Origin: Gammaproteobacteria bacterium
GTDB lineage: Bacteria; Pseudomonadota; Gammaproteobacteria; JAPPPA01
Length of the DNA: 8,457 bases
Direction: 5' to 3'
Assembly: GCA_028817755.1 (NCBI GenBank)
Contig: JAPPPA010000011.1
Coordinates: forward strand, 1-8,457
Shown: positions 1-5,248 of the stretch, in pieces
Layout of the letters: each line of letters opens with the position of its first letter
Position numbering within the stretch: position 1 is the first letter of the stretch
The notes under the pieces: generated by a model
Database searches by the model: none
What the model was told of the DNA's origin: nothing
Seen by the model: only the letters and a program-made list of their open reading frames with translations
Program-made: the position numbers and the translations under genes

Positions 1-18
1 GCGTCCTGAGGGCGTAAT

Positions 19-47
19 CTGATAGCGCAGTCATAAAACGCTATACT
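19..47 (+). promoter_or_regulatory. Probable sigma-70 type promoter for the first two genes
   Basis: CTGATA (19-24, four of six matches to TTGACA) and TATACT (42-47, five of six matches to TATAAT) are separated by exactly 17 bp. Transcription would start near 54 and leave a leader of about 67 nt before the ATG at 122. This rests on consensus matching only, and nothing else in the first 120 bases looks better. Confidence 0.45.
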
Positions 48-60
48 GCAGACTAGTTTG

Positions 61-80
61 CTGGCGAAGGGGTTTGCCAG
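61..80 (+). other. Leader hairpin upstream of the first gene
   Basis: CTGGCGAA (61-68) can pair with TTTGCCAG (73-80) through eight positions, one of them a G-T wobble, around a GGGG loop. It lies inside the predicted 5' untranslated leader, about 30 nt before the ribosome binding site. No T-run follows, so it is not a terminator. It could stabilise the message or bind a protein, or it may be chance. I recognise no known riboswitch or leader family. Confidence 0.3.
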
Positions 81-121
81 TAATCGTTAATATTTCGCGT
101 TACAGCGACTTGGGGATACAT

Positions 122-1051
122 ATGCGTGTTTTAGCATGGGGCCTATTGCTAGCTCTTTCTATTGCGTTGCCAGCACAGGCTTCGCTTTCAAAGCAATTCA
201 AAAAACAAAAGATCGAAACCGCGAACAAGTTGTTGCAGGCCAAGGTGCCCGCCAACGGCGTTAAGCTTGAAGAAGAGCCGGATTACATCTTTATGGAGTT
301 CGACGTAAAGGCCAATGATGCGGTCTATTGCGAGCTTTATTCAGATGGCATCGACAACGCCGCATCGCAGCAAGCGATTGTTGAAGCGATTATTCAAGAC
401 GGCTTAAACAGCACTGCTGAAGACAGCAAGTTGCAGTCGGATGTGCGCCGTATAGCGATGGAAAAAGATCGCATTGTGATGGAAACCTTGTGGCTGTTTA
501 CGCAGGGTAAAGACAGTGAACAGCTGTTGCGTATGTCCACTGCCACTATTCAACTGGCAAGTGGTGCCGGCTTTGTATGCTGGAATGCGAGTAGCTTATC
601 GCCAGACCTCTTTTCTGAGCTCGTCAGTGCCTTGGCCTCAAGCGCTAAAGTCAATGTAGCGAGTGCTAAACCGTTTTACCGTGACGTGGTGACGTTTGAG
701 CTGCAAGGCCGTGTGGTGGGTTATGGCGAGAACGTACTGACGCGTGATGACGAAGATGACATTCGCGTGCTTAGCAATATGAGCATGCTAATGACTATTC
801 AACCTGGCCTGATTACCACGTCAGATTCGCAGAAAATCGAGTGGTCTAGCCCGAATGGCGACTTGATTAATACGTACTCGGTTGAATCTGAAAACGGCAA
901 TATCACCTCTGAGCTTTCTTTTGAGCCGGGCGAAGGTGATACCGATTGGAAGGTGAGCGGTGAGCTGCAAGGCAAGAAGGTTGAGCTAGAAGTTAATTCT
1001 GTTGCCACCGTTAAATCAGATGTTGAGCTATTACGCGCTCAGTACGCTTAG
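122..1051 (+). CDS. Exported protein of unknown function, cut short by an in-frame TAG
   Basis: I do not recognise this family. The start chosen is the ATG at 122, because GGGGA (112-116) sits at normal ribosome-binding distance and the ATG opens a good signal peptide. That peptide has a short basic start, a leucine-rich core at residues 4-16 and an AQA cleavage motif ending at residue 20. An upstream TTG at 74 is in frame but lies inside the leader hairpin. The mature part is mixed alpha/beta in character, with charged stretches and just two cysteines (Cys70 and Cys153), which could form a disulfide in the periplasm. The TAG at 1049-1051 is codon 310. The same frame then stays open for 81 more codons to a TAA at 1295-1297, so the intact protein was probably 391 residues. 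It lies directly upstream of the transglutaminase-like lipoprotein and was probably co-transcribed with it, which suggests a shared envelope role. Whether the 309-residue product works is unknown. Confidence 0.7.
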   Translation: MRVLAWGLLLALSIALPAQASLSKQFKKQKIETANKLLQAKVPANGVKLEEEPDYIFMEFDVKANDAVYCELYSDGIDNAASQQAIVEAIIQDGLNSTAEDSKLQSDVRRIAMEKDRIVMETLWLFTQGKDSEQLLRMSTATIQLASGAGFVCWNASSLSPDLFSELVSALASSAKVNVASAKPFYRDVVTFELQGRVVGYGENVLTRDDEDDIRVLSNMSMLMTIQPGLITTSDSQKIEWSSPNGDLINTYSVESENGNITSELSFEPGEGDTDWKVSGELQGKKVELEVNSVATVKSDVELLRAQYA

Positions 1052-1297
1052 CTGAAGAAAAAAGATAACGCTGAATACGCCTTCCCAGAATGGATTCCAG
1101 CCTCGCCCGATAAAGTGCAAATCACTTCTATTCGCCGGGTCAGTAAAAAAGGCAAATTTGTGAATATGAAGGCCAAGGTTGGCCCTATGACCGTTGATGC
1201 CAAGCTTTCCCAAGATGGCAAGCAAGGTCATATGAGCATGCAAATGGGCCATGTGAAATTGGCGGGTGAGACGCTGTTTGTACAAGGTCGTCCGTAA
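1052..1297 (+). pseudogene. In-frame continuation of the exported protein beyond the TAG stop
   Basis: These 81 codons continue the frame of the gene at 122 with no other interruption. They read as real protein: lysine-rich, with an EYAFPEWIPASPDK stretch and then alternating hydrophobic and charged residues typical of beta strands (KGKFVNMKAKV, GHMSMQMGHVKL). They end at TAA 1295-1297, and the lipoprotein gene's ATG follows after 4 nt, as expected in an operon. The first in-frame alternative start is a GTG at 1115 with no ribosome binding site, so independent translation is unlikely. The simplest view is one gene, 122-1297, with a point nonsense change (for example CAG to TAG) or a sequence error. 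Confidence 0.6.
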
Positions 1298-1301
1298 TTC
1301 T

Positions 1302-2087
1302 ATGACCAAGTCATTAGCCTTTCTCTTGCCGTTGTTGCTTGCAGCCTGTGCTGGGCGACAAGCGTTACAGGCAGAGCAAGAGCCGCAGGAATCTGCAGCG
1401 GTAGATGCGCCAGCCGAAAGGTTGATTTATCAATTGCCTGTCACACAAACCGGCGAGTTAGTTGCGGGCAAACCACTGCATATGGCGAGTTACCTGACGG
1501 ATGGTAGCGAGCATAAGAAGCTGGTGGTTCTGCCGAACCAGCCTGCTGCAGAATCGCGCCCAGAACGCTCGGCATTATTGCAATCGAGTTTTTATGTCGA
1601 TTACCAAGAACCGCCAGTGCAGCAAATGGCTGATGAGTTCTTGCAGCAGCGTAATCCTGAGCTTCCACTTTGGCAGGACCTAGAACAGTTTGTTGCCGGT
1701 AGCTTTGTCGGTAATAACGACCAGAGCGGTATTGATTTGGCCTCGCAAGTTGCAACGCGTCGTGCCGGTGATTGCACTGAATACGCCGTAATTAGTACGG
1801 CCATTGCACGTAGCTTGGGCGTGCCTGCTCAAGTGGTATTGGGTGCGGTGGTTGTATTAGACGGGCAAGGAGAAACCGCTGATGCGTTTGGTCATGCTTG
1901 GACTGAGCTCGAAACCGAGGACGGCTGGATATTGCTAGATGCCGCGCTAGCTAGCCTGCCGCAGAACAGTTTGTATTACCTTGCTGATTATCCAGTGACC
2001 TCTGAGGGCATTAGTTATCAGTGGGATTTTGTGAGCCAATATACAGTTAGTGGTATCGCCAAAATCGACCTAAAAGCCGCTGAATAA
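1302..2087 (+). CDS. Transglutaminase-like (papain-fold) lipoprotein
   Basis: A 261-residue protein of the transglutaminase-like cysteine protease fold. The catalytic triad is visible: Cys158 in GDCTEYA, His198 in FGHAWTEL and Asp213 in LLDAAL, in the usual order and spacing. The N-terminus is a lipoprotein signal ending in LAAC with the lipidated Cys at residue 16. Residue 17 is Ala, not Asp, which suggests outer-membrane sorting. The stretch at about 17-130 has no motif I recognise and may be a linker or substrate-binding region. The ATG at 1302 is preferred over the in-frame start at 1266 because only it puts the signal peptide at the N-terminus. It has no strong Shine-Dalgarno at normal distance (AAGG lies about 14 nt upstream), so translation is probably coupled to the preceding frame, which ends 4 nt before it. 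Bacterial relatives act as peptidases or cross-linkers in the envelope, and the substrate here cannot be read from sequence. An intrinsic terminator overlaps its 3' end. Confidence 0.85.
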   Translation: MTKSLAFLLPLLLAACAGRQALQAEQEPQESAAVDAPAERLIYQLPVTQTGELVAGKPLHMASYLTDGSEHKKLVVLPNQPAAESRPERSALLQSSFYVDYQEPPVQQMADEFLQQRNPELPLWQDLEQFVAGSFVGNNDQSGIDLASQVATRRAGDCTEYAVISTAIARSLGVPAQVVLGAVVVLDGQGETADAFGHAWTELETEDGWILLDAALASLPQNSLYYLADYPVTSEGISYQWDFVSQYTVSGIAKIDLKAAE

Positions 2088-2096
2088 GCGGCTTTT
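2072..2096 (+). terminator. Intrinsic terminator overlapping the end of the lipoprotein gene
   Basis: AAAAGCCGCT (2072-2081) pairs perfectly with AGCGGCTTTT (2087-2096) over 10 bp with a 5-nt loop, followed by GTTTGT. The stem encodes the last residues of the lipoprotein, and its TAA stop (2085-2087) lies in the loop and at the stem edge. This ends the first transcription unit and separates it from the IDH gene. The A-run on the left arm means it could also stop transcription from the other strand. Confidence 0.85.
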
Positions 2097-2198
2097 GTTT
2101 GTCTACGCTTGGCCTCTTAGGCGCATTGCGTTACTGTTCTTGGCTGCATAGCGAAATTGCGCCAGCCGGCGCGCCATGATGTTATTTGGGAGGATTCC

Positions 2199-3938
2199 AT
2201 GGCAGACAAAATTCAGGTCAAAAGCCCGCTCGTTATCTTGCATGGTGACGAGATGGCCCAAGTGGCTTTTGAACGCGTACTAGAACAGTTTGTTACCAGC
2301 AAATTAGATATCAACCTAGTCGAAGTGGACCTCTCAGCTGAAGAGCGTTTGGTTACTAACGGCCAAGTAGTTAAAGATGCGATTGCGGCGTTAAAAGAGC
2401 ATGGCGTTGGCATTAAAAACGCCGGCATGACGGTAAACCGCGCACAGCTGGATGAGCTGCTAGCCAAGCATCCGCACATTAAAGAAGCGGAGCTGGACAA
2501 GCTCGCTACCAAATCGCCGAACGGTGCAATCCGTAAAGGCATGGGTGGCAACATCACCCGTGAAGATATTCAGTTCCGTAACTTGAAGCACAACCCACCG
2601 CAGTGGGTGGGCCGTGACATCGTGGTTGATACCATGGATGGTGGCGGTATTAAGGACAGTCATAACGCGCTGTCTAAAGCCACGGGCGTAGCTAAAGTTA
2701 TGTTTGTCGGCAGCAGTGGCGACCCAGTAGAACTTCACCGTCGTGATATTCACCTAGGTGATCCGTGGTTGATCGCGAGTAACGATATTGATGCGGTACG
2801 CGATTGGGCACACAAATTCTTCCAACGCGCGTTGGACGAAAAGCGTGATATCTATTTAGGTCTAAAAGACACTGTAATTCCTGGCTATGACGGCGTGATG
2901 CGCCAAGCCATTGAAGAGATTTACGAGTCTGAATACAAAGCTAAAGTAGAAGCCGCTGGTTTGTATTATCACTACGAGCTTATCGACGCGCAAGCAGCCC
3001 GTATCGTGGCTAACCCGCCTGAGCGTGGTATCTGGGGAGTGCCGGAAAACACCTCTGGCCGTAAGCTTTACAAGCTGGTTGAAACACTCAAGCAATACGG
3101 TATTCCTACCCGTAAAACCGCTATCTCTATCTCACGTATGAGTGCCGGTGGTGGCGATCAGTACGGCAGCTTCAATATGGCGGTGCCAGAAGACGGCGTA
3201 TTGAAAGTGATTGTGGATGGTGAAGAGAAGCATGCTCGCAGTGTGAGCAAAGGCGACCCGATTCTATTCATGCATAACGAGCGCCAAGCGATTAAAGATT
3301 GGATCTCAGACGTATTCCGCGATGCACGCCGTAAACACAAAGAGGTTTACTTCGGCCTCAAACGTGAATACATGGAATACGACGAAGTCTTCAGTAACGT
3401 CATTAATGAAGTACGTCAGGACTTGGCTAGCGAGCGTACCTCGCCGCCGTCGTTCATGATCATGCGTCCTTCAGTGCAGCTGAAGAAAATGATTACTGAC
3501 CCACCACGTAATGCGCTTTATCCAGCGCTGAACTTGGATGGCGATATCTTCTCTGATATCTCCGCTGCATTGGGTGGCAGCCTGGCAACGGCTAGTTCTA
3601 TTATTTCGAGTGTAGACGGCACCATGTTGTTTGAGGCGCCGCACGGCACTGCACACGACCTGTATCTGATGTACCAAGAAAGCGAAGGCAAGACCGCTAT
3701 CTTCAACTCATCAGCATTACTCTTCGCTGTTGCAAACGCCTTAGAAGTATTAGGTCAGCGTGAGAAGAACCAGGCGCTGGTTTACTACTCAGGAAACATT
3801 AAAGCTGCACTGATCGAAACGGTTGGCCAAGGCATTATCACCGGTGACATTAAGGGTAAAACCTTAGACCCTGAAAACGAAAAAGTCGTTGATATGCAGG
3901 GTTTCCTTGACGCTATTGAGAAAAATCTCGGCGCTTAA
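2199..3938 (+). CDS. icd: Isocitrate dehydrogenase, long form with duplicated central region
   Basis: Member of the isocitrate/isopropylmalate dehydrogenase family, oxidatively decarboxylating isocitrate to 2-oxoglutarate in the TCA cycle (cytoplasm). The ATG at 2199 follows GGGAGG (2188-2193) at good spacing; the in-frame TTG at 2157 is unsupported. Visible landmarks are HGDEM near residue 16, the substrate loop SPNGAIR (106-112) with Arg112, Arg121 in GGNITRE, Lys223 in YLGLKDT, Asp263 in ELID, Tyr322 in GGGDQYG, Asp449 and Asp453 in NLDGDIFSD, and HGT at 482-484. At 579 residues it is about 170 longer than homodimeric IDHs (~400-420) and shorter than monomeric ones (~740). The extra length comes from a tandem repeat of the central region (about 138-282 and 306-445). 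The residues that bind NADP phosphate in human IDH1 (Arg314, His315) align with Asp487 and Leu488, so NAD+ use is plausible. The family call is firm; oligomeric state and cofactor are inference. It appears to be transcribed alone. Confidence 0.85.
   Translation: MADKIQVKSPLVILHGDEMAQVAFERVLEQFVTSKLDINLVEVDLSAEERLVTNGQVVKDAIAALKEHGVGIKNAGMTVNRAQLDELLAKHPHIKEAELDKLATKSPNGAIRKGMGGNITREDIQFRNLKHNPPQWVGRDIVVDTMDGGGIKDSHNALSKATGVAKVMFVGSSGDPVELHRRDIHLGDPWLIASNDIDAVRDWAHKFFQRALDEKRDIYLGLKDTVIPGYDGVMRQAIEEIYESEYKAKVEAAGLYYHYELIDAQAARIVANPPERGIWGVPENTSGRKLYKLVETLKQYGIPTRKTAISISRMSAGGGDQYGSFNMAVPEDGVLKVIVDGEEKHARSVSKGDPILFMHNERQAIKDWISDVFRDARRKHKEVYFGLKREYMEYDEVFSNVINEVRQDLASERTSPPSFMIMRPSVQLKKMITDPPRNALYPALNLDGDIFSDISAALGGSLATASSIISSVDGTMLFEAPHGTAHDLYLMYQESEGKTAIFNSSALLFAVANALEVLGQREKNQALVYYSGNIKAALIETVGQGIITGDIKGKTLDPENEKVVDMQGFLDAIEKNLGA
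2610..3533 (+). repeat. Protein-level tandem duplication inside the IDH gene
   Basis: Copy A (about residues 138-282, bases 2610-3044) and copy B (about 306-445, bases 3114-3533) align across the whole central region. GDP at 187-189 matches GDP at 352-354, RDW (201-203) matches KDW (366-368), and YLGLK ending at 223 matches YFGLK ending at 388, all at a constant offset of 165 residues. The offset is 164 at YD (230/394) and 162 at NPP/DPP (273-274/435-436). VAKVMFVG in A matches VLKVIVDG in B at offset 170. The DNA has diverged beyond easy recognition, so the duplication is old. Confidence 0.8.
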
Positions 3939-3964
3939 GGCTCAACCTAAGTGATTGATATGCA

Positions 3965-3992
3965 AACGGCGCGGCAGCAATGTCGCGCCGTT
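3965..3992. repeat. GC-rich inverted repeat between the IDH gene and the TGTCG array
   Basis: AACGGCGCG (3965-3973) is perfectly complementary to CGCGCCGTT (3984-3992), with a 10-nt loop. It lies 26 bp after the IDH stop and its right arm overlaps the first two TGTCG boxes. The arm is followed by GTCGTATC, so there is no T-run and it is a poor intrinsic terminator. It may protect the 3' end of the IDH transcript or mark the edge of the regulatory array. Confidence 0.45.
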
Positions 3993-4067
3993 GTCGTATC
4001 TGTGTCGTGTGGATGTCAGGCGACTGTCGTGCAAATGTCGCCTTGCTGTCGTGGTCTGTCGGGTCTA
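3981..4067 (+). promoter_or_regulatory. Array of eight TGTCG boxes at 11-bp steps, probable operator
   Basis: TGTCG begins at 3981, 3992, 4003, 4025, 4036, 4047 and 4057, with TGTCA at 4014. Six consecutive steps are exactly 11 bp and the last is 10. A degenerate AGTCT follows 10 bp later at 4067. The six bases between boxes are not conserved, so this is not a simple tandem repeat but a conserved half-site once per helical turn, all in the same direction. It ends about 50 bp before the XRE-2TM gene's ATG at 4111. The pattern fits a head-to-tail protein oligomer bound along one face of the DNA, with the downstream regulator the obvious candidate. A weak promoter (TTGCTG 4043-4048, 17 bp, TAGTCT 4066-4071) would lie inside the array, consistent with activator dependence or repression, but that match is poor. 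Confidence 0.7.
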
Positions 4068-4110
4068 GTCTGAGCCGAGCTGAGGCTTCCATTTCGCACA
4101 GGAAGACATC

Positions 4111-4593
4111 ATGGATATTCGTAAGCTAAGCTAAGACAAAGGTTGGTCGCAAGAACAGTTGGCTGAGGTGACCGGGCTGAGCTCGCGAACGATTCAGCGA
4201 ATTGAAAACGGCGAGCCCGCCAGTAATGAAACCATGCGCGCTTTAGCTGCGGTGTTTGATATTCCACTCAGTGAAATGCGGCCGCTACCCACCCCTGACC
4301 CAAAACAGCAAAAGCATCTATTTTCTTCAGAAGAACGCCGCGTACTGCGTGAAATCCGGCGCCTGCGGGGCTTTTATATTCACGCCGCTGTGTATGTTGC
4401 CGTCAACATTATGTTGATCGTGATAAACCTGATTACCTACCACAAAGTGTTGTGGTCATTTGGTTCGCTCTTTGGTTGGGGCATTGGGTTGTTCTTTCAC
4501 GGTTTGATGGTTTACAAGCCCTTCAGAGGTTTCGGTACAAGCTGGAAACGGCGTGAATTTGAGAAACGTATGCGCGATCGTATGCCGGACTAG
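4111..4593 (+). pseudogene. XRE-family helix-turn-helix regulator with C-terminal 2TM domain, TAA at codon 8
   Basis: The original start is very probably the ATG at 4111, preceded by AGGAAG (4100-4105). It begins MDIRKLS, meets TAA at 4132-4134, then continues in frame with DKGWSQEQLAEVTGLSS, a textbook XRE helix-turn-helix ending in RTIQRIENGEP. Spacing between KL and GWS is as in intact relatives, so this is a substitution (CAA or GAA to TAA), not an indel. The rest is a 2TM domain: basic RREIRRLR-like lead-in at about 76-86, first membrane helix about 88-109, second about 114-135 with GWGIGLFFHG, and a basic tail to residue 160. The product would be a membrane-anchored DNA-binding protein. 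Re-initiation could only use TTG 4159, GTG 4168 or ATG 4234, all of which lose part of the DNA-binding domain and lack an evident ribosome binding site. It follows the TGTCG array, which suggests self-regulation. Confidence 0.75.
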
Positions 4594-4653
4594 CTAGGTC
4601 GCCGTTGGGCTTCGCGTTAAAATGCGGTATTCCCATTTTCTAAGAAATACCTC

Positions 4654-5238
4654 ATGCCTTCTCTCGCAGATCAGCTTTTAAAAGCCGGCATCGCCGACAA
4701 GAAACAAGTTAAAAAGGCGCAGACCGCCAAGCGCCGTGAAGCGGCTGAGCAAAATGCCAGTACTAAGCAACTCGGCAAAAAGGCGCGACGCAAGCTGCAA
4801 GAAGAGCAAGCCGCGGCTAAGCGTGCTGAAGAGCAGCGTGTACTAAATGAAAAAGCCGATCGTGATCGAGAGTTAAACCGCCAGAAGAACGAAGCGGCTC
4901 AAGCTAAAGCCTTGCGTGCTCAGATCAAACAGCTGGTTGATATGAATACCGTTAAGCGAGAGGGCGATGTGGCTTATCGCTTTGGGCATGAAACAGAGGC
5001 GGGCGCTAAAACCGAAACGATTTACGTCAATGAGCGCCTTAAGCAGCAATTGAGTAAGGGGCAGTTGGCGATTGTGAGTCTGGGTGAAAATTACCAGCTT
5101 GTACCAGCTGGCGTTGCGGATCGTATTAAAACCCGCGATCAACAGGTTGTGGTCTCGCAACATACAGCAGATACCAGCGAGCTAGATGAAAATGATCCTT
5201 ATGCTGACTATCAAATTCCGGATGACTTTGATTGGTAG
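4654..5238 (+). CDS. yaiL: DUF2058 family protein (YaiL-like)
   Basis: A 194-residue cytoplasmic protein of the DUF2058 family, represented by E. coli YaiL, whose molecular role is not settled; family members are often labelled nucleoprotein or polynucleotide-associated. It starts with the family pattern LADQLLKAGIADKK, then a long charged, alanine- and lysine-rich helix (about 15-95) likely to form a coiled coil. A small globular part follows (about 95-165), with the IKQLVDMN, INERL-like and LVPAGVADRI segments. The acidic tail ENDPYADYQIPDDFDW is diagnostic of the family. The length is normal and the frame is intact. The ATG at 4654 has only a weak AAGAAA upstream. No strong promoter is evident in the 60 bp before it. 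It converges on the RimB-RimK gene with 10 bp between the stops, where a short TAGCC/GGCTA inverted repeat (5236-5251) could give weak termination both ways. Confidence 0.85.
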   Translation: MPSLADQLLKAGIADKKQVKKAQTAKRREAAEQNASTKQLGKKARRKLQEEQAAAKRAEEQRVLNEKADRDRELNRQKNEAAQAKALRAQIKQLVDMNTVKREGDVAYRFGHETEAGAKTETIYVNERLKQQLSKGQLAIVSLGENYQLVPAGVADRIKTRDQQVVVSQHTADTSELDENDPYADYQIPDDFDW

Positions 5239-5248
5239 CCTACCTTGG

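Noticed and set aside
1115..1297. A separate small gene starting at GTG 1115
   Set aside because: It is in the same frame as the upstream gene, the frame is also open from 1052 to 1114, and there is no ribosome binding site. It is better read as the tail of the interrupted gene.
2159..2172. Short GCGCC/GGCGC hairpin in the IDH leader as a regulatory element
   Set aside because: Only 5 bp with GC-rich low-complexity sequence around it (including GGCGCGCC), and no terminator, alternate arm or known motif.
2213..3706. Antisense open frames within the IDH gene
   Set aside because: They are by-products of the IDH codon usage on the opposite strand, with no start signals or protein motifs.
3965..4000. 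Intrinsic terminator after the IDH gene
   Set aside because: The 9-bp stem is good but no T-run follows, and the 10-nt loop is large. Kept as an inverted repeat only.
3981..4067. CRISPR or ordinary tandem satellite repeat
   Set aside because: The conserved unit is only 5 bp with 6 variable bases between, far below CRISPR repeat and spacer lengths, and the full 11-mers differ from one another.
4122..4135. Tandem 5-bp duplication (TAAGC twice) as the cause of the TAA in the XRE gene
   Set aside because: The codon spacing between KL and GWS equals that of intact relatives, so no insertion has occurred; a single substitution explains the stop.
122..4593. Stop-codon reassignment (TAA/TAG read as glutamine) to explain two in-frame stops
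   Set aside because: The lipoprotein, IDH, DUF2058, RimB-RimK, SGNH and PhoD-like genes all end at TAA or TAG where the family's C-terminus is expected, one of them inside a terminator loop. These codons act as normal stops here.
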